DNA of 64,000 nucleotides, from positions 1,289,376 to 1,353,375 of the forward strand of contig NZ_OX373462.1 of NCBI RefSeq assembly GCF_947331815.1. Direction: 5' to 3'. The notes below the pieces were generated by a model, which did not search any database, was not told where the DNA came from, and worked only from the letters and a program-made list of their open reading frames with translations. Within the stretch, counting starts at the first letter, position 1. Every line of letters begins with the position of its first letter. Both the position numbers and the translations under genes were made by a program. The stretch comes from Cyanobacterium sp. uoEpiScrs1. Lineage in GTDB: Bacteria > Cyanobacteriota > Cyanobacteriia > Cyanobacteriales > Microcystaceae. Shown here in pieces: positions 20,411 through 33,257 of this stretch.

Positions 20411-21295
20411 TTCAAGTAAAGGTAATAATAAAGTCACAAAATAATAGACCAAAGGAGCAGTAAAAACATAACTATCAGTACGATCTAAAATCCCTCCGTG
20501 ACCAGGAATTAATTGACCAGAATCTTTGACCCCTGCATCTCTTTTCATCATTGATTCAGTTAAGTCACCTAATAAGCTAACAATTCCAATTAGTGTCCCT
20601 AATAAGAGTCCAGTTAAATATCTATAGGGCCAAGTTAAATACCAAGCTCCTAATTCAGCAACAATAATACTTCCTAAGAGTCCAAAAATTGCTCCTTCAA
20701 CTGTTTTCTTAGGGCTAATGTAGGACAAGCGCGTTTTCCCTAACCATTTCCCCATAACATAAGCTCCAATATCTGCCGCCCAAATACAGCCAAAAGCAAG
20801 AAAAGTGACCATTAATGCCGATGGCAATAAATTGGGTTCAGTCCATGATTTGGTCCAAAAACCCATAAATGAAAAATTATTACTAGCAAGACTTACCGTG
20901 GGAACCGTATCGGTCAACCCAACCCGTAATCTTATCCAATAACTTGGTAAGTATCCCCCATAAAATAGCCCTAAGATGGAAGTTGAAATATCAGCAATAG
21001 TAGCTAATTTAGATTGGAATAACAAATAAAAACAAATTAAAGCTCCTGTCAAAGGAAATAGCGCATCGGTGAGGGGAGGAGCCACAGCGGCAGTAATCAG
21101 TAATACTTGAGATACTACTAAGGTGGTTTTAGTAGCGGGAACAATACCCTTCGCCCAAACTAACTGAAAATATTCTAGTTGTCCTAAGAAAACGATTAGG
21201 CAGAGTCCTAGGGTAAAATACCACCCTCCAACAATGAGCATTATTAAGGCAAGGGTAATGGCAACGATAGTACTGATAATCCGAGTCCAAGGCAT
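20408..21295 (-). CDS. cdsA: phosphatidate cytidylyltransferase
   Basis: Makes CDP-diacylglycerol from phosphatidate and CTP at the membrane, feeding phosphatidylglycerol synthesis. It is a 295-residue protein with about seven to eight hydrophobic segments. The family signature is near the C-terminus: LGDLTESMMKRDAGVKDSG, then LIPGHGGILDRTDSYVFTAP. It also has WAADIGAYVMGKWLGKTRLS and SPKKTVEG. It starts at ATG 21295. It lies 175 bases downstream of the cbiT stop region on the other side of a short gap and appears monocistronic with its own terminator. Confidence 0.93.
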   Translation of the reverse strand: MPWTRIISTIVAITLALIMLIVGGWYFTLGLCLIVFLGQLEYFQLVWAKGIVPATKTTLVVSQVLLITAAVAPPLTDALFPLTGALICFYLLFQSKLATIADISTSILGLFYGGYLPSYWIRLRVGLTDTVPTVSLASNNFSFMGFWTKSWTEPNLLPSALMVTFLAFGCIWAADIGAYVMGKWLGKTRLSYISPKKTVEGAIFGLLGSIIVAELGAWYLTWPYRYLTGLLLGTLIGIVSLLGDLTESMMKRDAGVKDSGQLIPGHGGILDRTDSYVFTAPLVYYFVTLLLPLLE

Positions 21296-21470
21296 AAGCT
21301 AGAGTGATATTTGGGTAGAAATATTAAGAAACTTTTACAAAGAGAAAACGAATTTCTATAAAAAATTAACAAGTTATTTTGTTTTCAATCATCTAAATTC
21401 TCTGAGGATGAATGTAGTCTACTTAAATTATAGAAAATGTTTTCATATTGCCTACTTTTTCTCTTAGAAA

Positions 21471-22061
21471 TTACAATTTTTCTCCACTCAAAATAAAACT
21501 AGGATCGACAGCAGCAAAAACCTGATGGAGTCCCCTTGTTTCTAGACGGTTTACTCCTGATTGAACAACTTCTATATTACGCGCTTGTAGTGAAGCTAAT
21601 CCTTCTGAAATCAAATATAGAGTTTCTAGATTGCTGGCGGTAGCTATTAATCTGCCTTTAGGCTTTAAAAATTGCCAAGCCTCTGTAACGATGTTTTTAA
21701 TTGGTCGGCCCCCTTCAATACAGATGCGATCAGGTAAGGGTTGTAATTGATCGAAACATTCAGGTGCACTACTTTCAAAAATCGTTACATTTCTAACTCC
21801 AAAACGATCACAGTTATTACGAATTAATTTTACTACATCTTCATCTCGTTCTACAGCAATAATAGTACTTTCAGGACAGAGTAAACCCATTTCCACGGGG
21901 ATTGTACCTGTTCCTGCACCAATATCCCAAAGAATTGAGTTGGCATTTAATCGTAGAGCAGAAATTAACAATAGGCGAACTTCTCGTTTGCTTAGGGGAA
22001 TTCCCGGGAAGCATTCAAAAAGGTGATCTGGAATACCAGGAGTTTTGTAAGGCCAAAGCAT
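21471..22061 (-). CDS. cbiT: precorrin-8 (cobalt-precorrin-7/6B) decarboxylating C15-methyltransferase subunit CbiT
   Basis: A SAM-dependent methyltransferase of corrin ring synthesis. The SAM loop is WDIGAGTGTIPVEMGLL near residue 50, followed by IIAVERDEDVVKLIRNN. The N-terminus WPYKTPGIPDHLFE...LSKREVRLLL is typical of cyanobacterial CbiT. I prefer ATG 22061, giving 196 residues, because family members begin close to WPY; an upstream TTG at 22091 would add 10 residues. No Shine-Dalgarno is seen at either. It is a stand-alone CbiT, so CbiE must be separate. It lies 96 bases downstream of tgt on the same strand. Confidence 0.88.
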   Translation of the reverse strand: MLWPYKTPGIPDHLFECFPGIPLSKREVRLLLISALRLNANSILWDIGAGTGTIPVEMGLLCPESTIIAVERDEDVVKLIRNNCDRFGVRNVTIFESSAPECFDQLQPLPDRICIEGGRPIKNIVTEAWQFLKPKGRLIATASNLETLYLISEGLASLQARNIEVVQSGVNRLETRGLHQVFAAVDPSFILSGEKL

Positions 22062-22157
22062 ACAAGTAGTAGTGTATTGTGACAATAACAATTAATTCCA
22101 TTATCAGAGGAAATGGACGATTATAAACACTAAAATAAAGTCTTATTTTTTAAGCTT

Positions 22158-24932
<2,775 letters not shown>

Positions 24933-26681
24933 TTAGAATTTGAAGGTAGTTCGTAAAGCTCCAACCCAAATACTATTATTGTCATTATTGCCCTCAGGTT
25001 GAAGAACAACATAAAAACCAGGAGTCAGTAAAATGCTTTTTGTAAGAGGGTATTGATATTGAGCTTCAATAATATAAGGAGTATCCTGATCAGGAACTTG
25101 CAAATCGCCATTAATGGCATCAACTCGTTTTGTATGAGTAAAAGCACCACCTGCAAGAGAAAAAACCGCTCCCTCTTTAAAGACATCGATGACGTTAAGG
25201 GCTGCCATCCAAGACCACAAGTCAGCACCAAAACCACGACGAGCATTTTCTTCTTCATCAAGTCCTTGGGCTCGCCCTAATCCATAACCCACCCAACCGG
25301 TTAAGTTAAACATATTATTGATACGCCAGTTAGCATTAGCTCCATAGGCATCAAGAATCGTTGGTGTTTTCAAAAAAGGATCACTAGATAATTTACTACC
25401 GGTACTAGCTGTCAAGTTGACATGATTTTTTTTGTAGTAATTATGTAGGTAGTGGAAGTTGAAGGCAAGATTGTCAGTAGGATAAAATCCAAGTTGACCT
25501 CCTGTACTAAAGTTTCCATTAAACAAACCACTCCCCAGTTCGGGATTAGCACCGTCATTATCAGGGGTTAGATAAAGCCCTCGAATGGTCAATATATCAT
25601 TTAATTCGTAGGCAAAACCGGCGCCAATGCCTTCTTCCCCCCGCATAGTTATAGGATCACGGCGGATAAATCGTGACAATGCTCCAGTCCCTGAACTTTT
25701 TAAGAATGGGTTTCCTTCATCGAAAATATCATCTATATCTAGGGAGTCGCCTCCAATATAACCAGTGAAATTACCGATGGGAAAACGGTAGTATAAATTA
25801 TCCATTTTAAGATCGGCATTACTATTAGCATCGTGTCCTAACCGTGCCATGTTAGTCTCCGTAGCATGACTTAAGTTAAAGAGACTTCCCGCTTGAAGAC
25901 GAGCATTAAGTCGATCCCTTCCATTAAAGCTAGTATTGAAGTTAAGACGAGCCCGATAACCAAAGGTCGCGTTGTCGTCAATGCGTCGTCGTACGTCTGT
26001 GAATTTACCGTTTTGCAAGTCTTGGTTAAACTTGTCTTGGTTACGAGCGTCTAAAGCCCGCTCTCCCGATGTAGAGGAAATAGTAAATAGCACTTCCCCT
26101 TTTAACGTAGTGGTAGTAGAAAATTGATAATTTTCGAGAAACGCTATTCTACTTTCTAGGTTATTAACCCTTTTACCTAAGGCAATTAATTCCTTTTCGA
26201 ATTCTTTGGCTAGTCGTTTAAGTTTTTCAATATCTTCGCGTAAAACAGCAACGTTTTCCTGTAAGAGTCGTTCAATGGTATTCAAGCAAGTATTTAAGCC
26301 TGCGGCAAACTCCCAACGACTAATGGTTCGGTCACCTTGGAAAGTTTGATCAGGATAACCGACAATACAACCGTAGCGTTCAATTAGACCCGATAAAGCT
26401 TCGTAAGTCCAGTGAGTAAGGGATATATCCTGTAATTCTGAAACTTTAGTAACTTTAGAGGTATAAGCACTGGATTTATGATTATAGAGACTACGATGAA
26501 CAGGATTTTCTAATTGGGGACGATTTTGCAGAATTACTAGAGCTTCTGTCGGGTTTATTGTATTGGGGTTAGTTGCTTCTGTCTCATTTTCAGAAGATGC
26601 AATTCCCCCTTGAGCAACTGAACATAGAATTCCCAAGACCCCTAAGGTTGCTTTGAGCATTTGATTAAAGAATCGTGACAT
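24933..26681 (-). CDS. SLH-domain carbohydrate-selective (OprB-type) porin
   Basis: An outer-membrane beta-barrel porin of the SomA/iron-uptake-porin family typical of cyanobacteria. Residues 1-28 resemble a signal peptide. An SLH domain follows (LTHWTYEALSGLIERYGCIV, then FQGDRTISRWEFAAGLNTCL), which anchors to peptidoglycan. Next comes a coiled-coil stretch (about residues 140-175) and then the OprB barrel to the terminal Phe (LRTTFKF). Length is 582 residues. It starts at ATG 26681. Such porins pass small solutes and inorganic ions; for an endosymbiont this could be a main route for host exchange (inference). Confidence 0.9.
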   Translation of the reverse strand: MSRFFNQMLKATLGVLGILCSVAQGGIASSENETEATNPNTINPTEALVILQNRPQLENPVHRSLYNHKSSAYTSKVTKVSELQDISLTHWTYEALSGLIERYGCIVGYPDQTFQGDRTISRWEFAAGLNTCLNTIERLLQENVAVLREDIEKLKRLAKEFEKELIALGKRVNNLESRIAFLENYQFSTTTTLKGEVLFTISSTSGERALDARNQDKFNQDLQNGKFTDVRRRIDDNATFGYRARLNFNTSFNGRDRLNARLQAGSLFNLSHATETNMARLGHDANSNADLKMDNLYYRFPIGNFTGYIGGDSLDIDDIFDEGNPFLKSSGTGALSRFIRRDPITMRGEEGIGAGFAYELNDILTIRGLYLTPDNDGANPELGSGLFNGNFSTGGQLGFYPTDNLAFNFHYLHNYYKKNHVNLTASTGSKLSSDPFLKTPTILDAYGANANWRINNMFNLTGWVGYGLGRAQGLDEEENARRGFGADLWSWMAALNVIDVFKEGAVFSLAGGAFTHTKRVDAINGDLQVPDQDTPYIIEAQYQYPLTKSILLTPGFYVVLQPEGNNDNNSIWVGALRTTFKF

Positions 26682-27609
26682 TGGGAATAATCCTCACACC
26701 TGAAATAAGAAGTATCAAAACCACCGAGTCTATAGAATGTTCTTTGATACTCAGTTGATCCCATTTTTTTACTTCTAATCTAACAGACAAATTATACAAG
26801 ATAGATCAAAGTTTAGACGAAAATTAGCTAAGTTTTACTGAAAGTATTAGGAAACAATAATGACAATCTGATAAAGTAGCTATCTCTTTTATGTTTAAAA
26901 TAATGTTAGGGGGCTATATTTAAAAGTACGTTTATTAACCTGATTGTAAGAATATTCTGATATACTAAATTTAACCTCAATATCCAGTAACGAGATAAAA
27001 TCTCTGAGCAATATTAGAGAGATGATCTACTGTTCTTTCTAGGTTACAAATAACTAAAGCTAATAAAAGTGGCGGTTAAATAACTCCCTAGGTATCTCAT
27101 TGCCAAGCTAAAATTTGATAAGATATTTTATAAGTATCATTGAGTGTATTGCCAAGTTGTTAAACTTATTTTTCTTAGTCATTTGAGACATCACTCAAGT
27201 TTAGTACCTTGAGGGTAGTTGCCATAATACGATAGGTTCACAAGATTTATTGCATAAGAGGAACAAAAGGTATTTAGACAAAAATAGAAAAGGGTAACAA
27301 TGACACTCTTCGCATAGTATGCAATTCTTAATATATACTCTGAGTTGTTATCTATCAATGGTCATAACAAAAAACAGTAATTTAGGATTGGTAAAGTCTA
27401 AACTATTTTGAGGAAAAATGATTAATTATTAGAATTTTATGAGGCTCTATCCTTGATTTTGTAGTCAATAATTGTTATTGTTACAAATCTATATTTTTTA
27501 ATTAGATTTAAAAAATCAGAGTATGTCCTAACCTGACTCATTGACTAGAGTCAAACCTATAAATTTTATTTAGAAAACTTAAATTAGTCTCCAGGTTTTT
27601 GTAACGTCT
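26682..27609. other. gap between porin and map
   Basis: Holds the phoU relic (26970-27156). The remaining 450 bases in front of map contain no recognisable gene. Promoters for both divergent neighbours must lie here, but I cannot place them with confidence. Confidence 0.45.
26970..27156 (-). pseudogene. phoU: relic of a PhoU-type phosphate regulator (C-terminal end)
   Basis: One minus-strand frame of 61 codons reads LGNTLNDTYKISYQILAWQ, stop, DT, stop, GVI, stop, PPLLLALVICNLERTVDHLS then NIAQRFYLVTGY, stop, G. The block LERxxDHxxNIAxRxxYLVTG is the signature end of PhoU. The four internal stops are TGA, TAG, TAA and TGA, each one C-to-T step from CGA, CAG, CAA and CGA. Upstream the frame is lost. 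Identification is by motif recall; a PhoU-like paralogue is possible. Confidence 0.6.
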
Positions 27610-28404
27610 ATGAATATCCTGAGCAATAAAATAAGAGCTCAAAGAATAGAAACTAAGTCTCTCCAAGAGATTGCCATTATGCGTAAATCATCTCAAATTG
27701 TAGCTACGGTCCTCAAAGAGATAGAGATGATTGTAAAACCGGGGATGACAACAGAGCATTTAGATAGATATGCCGAACGCAGAATTAAAGAAATGGGAGC
27801 AACTCCTAGTTTCAAAGGATATCATGGCTTTCCTGCTTCTATCTGTGCTTCTATTAACCAGGAAGTTGTTCATGGTATTCCTAGCCCTAAACGGAAAATT
27901 CGTGTGGGAGATCTGCTGAAAGTAGATACAGGAGCTTATTTTCAAGGTTATCATGGAGATTCTTGTATTACTATTCCTGTTGGAAAAGTTTCAACGAAAA
28001 CCGCTCGTCTAATTCATGGAGCTCAAGAAGCATTGAATGCCGGAATTAGTCAAGTAAGAGCAGGAAATTATTTATTAGATATTGCCGGAGCTATCGAAGA
28101 TAAAGTGAGAGAATATGGTTATAGCGTTGTGGAAGATTATACTGGTCATGGGATAGGACGTAATCTTCATGAAGATCCCTATGTTTTTAATTACCGCACC
28201 AAGAAATTACCCAATATTAAACTACGAGCAGGAATGACCTTGGCAATCGAACCGATTGTCAATAAAGGGTCAAAATATACAAGGACACTGCGCGATCATT
28301 GGACTGTAGTAACAGTAGATAATTATCTATCTGCACAATTTGAACATACGGTGTTAGTTACACAAACAGGATATGAAATTCTTACGGATCGCACTGCCAT
28401 CTAA
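27610..28404 (+). CDS. map: methionine aminopeptidase, type I
   Basis: Removes the initiator Met from new proteins. Metal and catalytic residues are all visible: [20 protein letters not shown] (His), [16 protein letters not shown] (two Asp), [13 protein letters not shown] (His), AIEPIV (Glu) and FEHTVLVT (Glu). Length is 264 residues. There is no N-terminal zinc finger, so it is the short bacterial type Ia. Starts at ATG 27610. Cyanobacteria usually hold several map paralogues; this may be one of them. Confidence 0.95.
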   Translation: MNILSNKIRAQRIETKSLQEIAIMRKSSQIVATVLKEIEMIVKPGMTTEHLDRYAERRIKEMGATPSFKGYHGFPASICASINQEVVHGIPSPKRKIRVGDLLKVDTGAYFQGYHGDSCITIPVGKVSTKTARLIHGAQEALNAGISQVRAGNYLLDIAGAIEDKVREYGYSVVEDYTGHGIGRNLHEDPYVFNYRTKKLPNIKLRAGMTLAIEPIVNKGSKYTRTLRDHWTVVTVDNYLSAQFEHTVLVTQTGYEILTDRTAI

Positions 28405-28410
28405 CTCCTG

Positions 28411-28452
28411 GAGTCCATTAGGAATTAACAGCAATTGACTCCTAATGGACTC
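28411..28452. terminator. candidate bidirectional terminator between map and petH
   Basis: The perfect 13-bp arms gagtccattagga (28411-28423) and tcctaatggactc (28440-28452) lie between two convergent genes. The loop is 16 nt. There is no strong T-tract, so this is a plausible but unproven terminator. Confidence 0.4.
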
Positions 28453-28466
28453 TAAGAAGAATAATA

Positions 28467-28495
28467 GTAAGGCGGGCACTACCCACCCTACTTAA
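28467..28495. repeat. degenerate GTAGGGTGGGCA-type cyanobacterial repeat
   Basis: On the minus strand this reads aagtagggtgggtagtgccc and onward. It resembles the common cyanobacterial intergenic repeat containing GTAGGGTGGGC followed by its near complement. The inverted copy is imperfect here. It may be a miniature mobile-element trace. Confidence 0.45.
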
Positions 28496-28511
28496 GTTAG
28501 AGCGAGAAAGC

Positions 28512-29444
<933 letters not shown>

Positions 29445-29475
29445 TCACGACCTGGGTTTTTGATCAGTTGATGGT

Positions 29476-29700
29476 AACTTGCAAAGGGGTATCTGCGTTC
29501 AGATGTTTGACCTCGATGATGTGAACCCATACGAGCAATGCGGTACATTTATCTAACTCACTCCCTGATAGGGAACAGTAATAGAGAAACCCAACTCCCA
29601 CTGCAATCAAATGGTAGTCTTGACTACCATTTGATTGCCATTCTGAACCTAACCCCACAACCTCGTGAGTAAACAGTGTCTGGAAGCCACTGTTGCTTTT
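29476..29700 (-). pseudogene. petH: frameshifted CpcD-like N-terminal domain of petH
   Basis: Minus-strand DNA just upstream of petH still spells the phycobilisome-linker domain in pieces. Frame 1 reads LFTHEVVGL (family RLFVYEVIGL). Another frame reads PFDCSGSWV (family PIRRSGSTF). A third reads FSITVPYQG (family FITVPLKR). Then MYRIARMG (family MRRITRMGG) and, back in frame 1, IIEVKHLNADTPLQ (family IVSIKPLEGDSPL). The order and spacing match full-length PetH. Several frameshifts and a stop make the domain untranslatable. A perfect 17-bp inverted repeat lies inside it (29603-29638). Confidence 0.8.
29603..29638. promoter_or_regulatory. 17-bp palindrome with NtcA-like GTA-N8-TAC site
   Basis: The arms 29603-29619 and 29622-29638 are perfect complements around a 2-nt centre. 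The centre holds GTA-N8-TAC (29614-29627), the consensus of the nitrogen regulator NtcA. It is about 210 bases upstream of the petH start, within the dead CpcD-like region. A -10-like TACTGT lies about 33 bases downstream on the minus strand, further than the usual 22 or so. Both a hairpin and a protein site are possible. Confidence 0.4.
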
Positions 29701-31053
29701 TTCGAAGTTGTCCCAATCTTGGGATTTTACACGTTATGTCTTGTTTCCAATTCGCCCAAAAAGCAACCACTGTATTCCACCGTTGGTAGACTTTGGGTGC
29801 AGTAGCAAATTAGGTTAGGAAATCTAAACCCATACTAAGTCGCAAGTTAATTGTACTTGATTTTAATGTTAAAAACTGTCAACCTTGCCTCCATTTAAGG
29901 TTTTTTTAGTAAAAATTTTTATCTAAGGTAAAAAACAAGAAGTATTGCTCTTTAACATTTAAAGTTCGAATGATATTTTTTAGCTTGTAGCTTATAAAGC
30001 TTAGTATTTTAACTATACTTACAATACATTATCCAAAAGTTAGCTATTTTTAGGCTGGCAGCCAAATTACCATAAGCAAAGACTATAAGATCAGCATAAT
30101 TCACCTCAATAGTGATATTTTCTCCATTAATATTGACTAAACTTTCTAATATGAACTTGTCATTATTTATATTATAGTTAAACGTTTTAGCTTGTTAGTA
30201 TAAGTCTTCTTCTTTTTTTTTTGTTTGTTTTTATTTACTGCTTTAGTGTATTTAAAATTTGCACAAATTGTCAAAATATATTTGGCTTCATAATTGCTAA
30301 ATAAAAACTTATTAAAATAATATATTATTAAAGACTTAATCAATTCTTGTAAACAAAAGTAAATGTATGGTCAAATAAAATGGTATAAATATTTATTATA
30401 TCAAAAATAATTAGTGCTTTTTAGTAAAAATAAATTACTAAAAAGCACTAATTATAATATTCGTGTTTTATTTAATTAACACAAATTAGTTGTAATTAAT
30501 ATAGATTGTTTAATTTAATACTTTTCAGGCATGAATTAAATAGACTGTACTCTTAATTTAAAAACAGTGTAAATCAGAATCTAATAGTTGATATCTATTC
30601 ACAAATTATTTAGGCTTTACTTTTATATTTTTTATTTTAAATGGCAATCATATCACAGATGTTAGCTGCTATGATGTAATATTTAATTTTTAATAACTTG
30701 GCTACTATACCTCAAACTATCACAGTAAAAAAGAATGGTAACAATGATAAAATTTATTTGTATAATAATTTTTACTATCAGCTATTTACTGAACATTAAC
30801 TATAATTTGTAAATTAATCTGATTACTTCGTTATATATTATTAGGGATTATAATCAGCATTCATGTTTTATTTTCAAATAAAAACAATGAAATAATAATC
30901 AATATTCATTTATCTATTTTTAGATATAAAATAAATTAGTAAATTTATACATATTACAAAAAGTTATTTTTAATTTATCTTAAATATTACTCAACGGTAT
31001 TGTGTTATTTATATATAAAAGCTTTCCTTGTCAAAATCACTAAAACATCATTT
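29701..31053. other. 1.35-kb AT-rich gap
   Basis: No gene or relic recognised. It includes the 21-bp inverted repeat at 30407-30455. Confidence 0.5.
30407..30455. repeat. perfect 21-bp inverted repeat
   Basis: The arms 30407-30427 and 30435-30455 pair exactly around a 7-nt A/T loop. On the minus strand a short TTTT follows. The nearest minus-strand gene ends 600 bases away, so a terminator role for it is doubtful. Confidence 0.75.
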
Positions 31054-31842
31054 TTATCCAATAGAAATATTTACCTGATCACCCAGATTAACTTTTAACT
31101 TTTGTTGAGCACTACTGCCATTCATCGCAATCTCTACCCAACCATGACTACCGATAAAACTGACCAATTCTTCCTGAGCTACTTCACTATAAGTCAATGC
31201 AGTTTTAATCCGTTGCTTTGCTATTTCAACTGACCAGTTATGATCCTTGACTAACTTCTCTGAAATATTAGTAATAATATTACCAAAATTATCAACATAT
31301 TGAATACAACCATGAATATGGCTAGCTGTTACCATCACTTCTTTAAGGGGTAATTCAATTAAACTATCGAGACTGATAGGAGGTCCCAAAGCAGAGAGAG
31401 AGAGCCCACTGGCTAAATGTGCCCCTACAGAAGCAAAAATATCCCTTCCATGAAAAGTCAAACTGGGCTGTCTAACTCGCCAATAATTGGGATTAGTTAA
31501 CTCTACTGCTGCTGTTGCCTTAGATAAACTCAGAACACCTCCAAATAGTCCATTGTCAGGGCCAACTAAATACCCCTGAGGGCATTGGATTGCTACCCCT
31601 CTTCTTTGACTTCCTACTTCTGGATCAACAACTGCAACGTATACAGTTCCATCAGGGAAAAAAGGATAAGCATTCATTAGACAAAAACGTCCAGCGGCAA
31701 CATTCTGGGGGGGGATATTATGAACAATATCGATAATATTTAAATAGGGGTTGATACAGGCTATTGTCCCCTTGATAATGCTTACATAACTATCTTGTAA
31801 ACCGAAGTCAGTTAATAAGGCGATCACAGTTGAATTATTCAT
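31054..31842 (-). CDS. S-adenosyl-L-methionine hydroxide adenosyltransferase (DUF62)
   Basis: Member of the chlorinase/fluorinase-like family. Most members hydrolyse SAM to adenosine and methionine with a water activated by an Asp-Arg-His set. Seen here: IALLTDFGLQDSYVSIIKG at the start, VAVVDPEVGSQRRGVAI, GPDNGLFGG, FHGRDIFASVGAHLASG, and the second-domain block YVDNFGNIITNI. These match the hydrolase branch rather than the halogenases. From ATG 31842 the protein has 262 residues; an upstream TTG adds only 8 hydrophobic residues. Biological role remains unclear even in well-studied bacteria. Divergent from mazG. Confidence 0.85.
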   Translation of the reverse strand: MNNSTVIALLTDFGLQDSYVSIIKGTIACINPYLNIIDIVHNIPPQNVAAGRFCLMNAYPFFPDGTVYVAVVDPEVGSQRRGVAIQCPQGYLVGPDNGLFGGVLSLSKATAAVELTNPNYWRVRQPSLTFHGRDIFASVGAHLASGLSLSALGPPISLDSLIELPLKEVMVTASHIHGCIQYVDNFGNIITNISEKLVKDHNWSVEIAKQRIKTALTYSEVAQEELVSFIGSHGWVEIAMNGSSAQQKLKVNLGDQVNISIG

Positions 31843-32389
31843 GGGTTGTATGTAGAAAAAAATCAAGTTGTATCTGTGTTAAATATTGGGCTTAAAAACT
31901 ATAAGACAGTGAGTAAATACTAATTCGAGAATACATATAAATTATATAATGGCGTCGATAACTCTACAGAATGAAATAATTTAATAACATCTAAAACAAA
32001 CAGCGCACACTCATTGAAAAATTTTTTATAGGTATTTTTAATCTATTTTATATTTTGCCGTAGTTTCAAATACTAGAATACTAACCTATCCACAATAAGT
32101 AGATGATTTATACTTATTGTGGATAGGTTGCTATTGTCTAAGACTAAAAATACTTTTCCTGCCACTTAGCAGAAAAAACTGTTTATATAATACATATTCA
32201 GAGAACCTGAAAGTATACCAAGCTACATTGACATACTCTCAAGTTTATTACTGTGGAGCGATAACAATAGTTTGTCTAAAATACCTTGACTTAACACTTT
32301 GTTTAAAAGTGGTTTCTAATAATTTTTGTCTTTACATAAGGAGACAATCTGAATAAGAATAGATAAATGTTTATTTATTGCTACCATCT
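31843..32389. other. divergent intergenic region with strong hairpin
   Basis: Separates the SAM hydroxide adenosyltransferase and mazG, which point away from each other. Contains the 19-bp inverted repeat at 32083-32129. An 80-codon plus frame at 32117-32356 starts inside the hairpin and resembles nothing, so I left it out. Confidence 0.5.
32083..32129. repeat. perfect 19-bp inverted repeat in divergent promoter region
   Basis: The arms 32083-32101 and 32111-32129 (aacctatccacaataagta and its complement) enclose a 9-nt loop. No T-tract follows on either side. The position between two divergent genes favours an operator or RNA-leader role over termination, though that is inference. Confidence 0.75.
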
Positions 32390-33157
32390 ATGTCTAATCC
32401 CCAGAAAATTCCTAGCCAGGCTGACGATTCTCTTCTAGAAGCACTTAATAGCTTAATCAAAGTAGTGAACAGACTACGATCACCTGATGAAGGATGTCCC
32501 TGGGATTTGGCTCAAACTGCCCAAACCCTCATTCCCTATGTTATTGAAGAAGCCTATGAAGTAGTTTATGCTCTCAAGAGTAGAGATAACCAAGCTATTG
32601 TTGAGGAATTAGGGGATTTATTATTACAAGTAATATTACAAGCCCAAATTGCTAGTGAAGAGGAACACTTCAGTTTAAAAGAAGTTGCTCAAGGCATTAC
32701 TAAAAAACTAATCCGTCGTCATCCCCATGTTTTTGGGGATATAAAAGTCGCAAATCAAGAGGAAATTCGTCAAAACTGGGAAATAATCAAGGCTCAAGAG
32801 AAATCAGAAACTCCAGAAACTGCTCAACTACTAAGTCGTAAATTAAGTCGCTATAATCAAACTCTACCCCCTTTAATGGCTAGTGATAAAATCTTGGTTG
32901 AAGCTGCATCTGCCGGGTTTCAATGGGGGACTGTAAATGAAGTCTGGGAAAAATTTACTGAAGAGTTAGGGGAATTTAGACAATCTTTAGAGAAAAAAGA
33001 TATAAAATGCCAAAAATCAGAGTTAGGGAATTTATTATTCATAATACTAAATATTGCTCAATTTTATGGTCTAAATTCTTCAGATGCCTTGCAGGAAACC
33101 AATAAAAAATTTATTCAACGGTTATCAGTAATGGAAACTTTTGCTGAAGGCTCCTGA
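32390..33157 (+). CDS. mazG: nucleoside triphosphate pyrophosphohydrolase, C-terminally clipped
   Basis: Hydrolyses (d)NTPs to monophosphates as a housecleaning enzyme. Two MazG-type helices are visible: CPWDLAQTAQTLIPYVIEEA with EEAYEVV and EELGDLLLQVILQAQIA in the first half, then a second EELGEF...ELGNLLFIILNIAQF. I start at ATG 32390 (MSNPQK), not TTG 32378. The frame stops at TGA 33155-33157 but stays open in the same phase for 21 more codons (TGYTLDELKTLWQKAKKYLD) to TAA 33223. That piece matches the usual MazG C-terminus. So about 22 terminal residues are cut off by one nonsense change, probably CGA to TGA. The catalytic parts are intact, so activity may persist. Confidence 0.88.
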   Translation: MSNPQKIPSQADDSLLEALNSLIKVVNRLRSPDEGCPWDLAQTAQTLIPYVIEEAYEVVYALKSRDNQAIVEELGDLLLQVILQAQIASEEEHFSLKEVAQGITKKLIRRHPHVFGDIKVANQEEIRQNWEIIKAQEKSETPETAQLLSRKLSRYNQTLPPLMASDKILVEAASAGFQWGTVNEVWEKFTEELGEFRQSLEKKDIKCQKSELGNLLFIILNIAQFYGLNSSDALQETNKKFIQRLSVMETFAEGS

Positions 33158-33257
33158 ACGGGTTATACTCTAGATGAATTGAAAACCTTGTGGCAAAAAG
33201 CGAAAAAATACTTAGACCAATAACAAACTAATTTTTATACAGACCATTGGAATTTTT

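Noticed and set aside
29464..29658. 64-codon minus-strand frame upstream of petH as an independent gene
   Set aside because: Its pieces align with one frame of the broken CpcD-like domain, so it is a relic and not a gene.
32117..32356. 79-codon plus-strand frame before mazG
   Set aside because: Begins inside a hairpin arm, lacks any motif, and the region is the divergent promoter gap.
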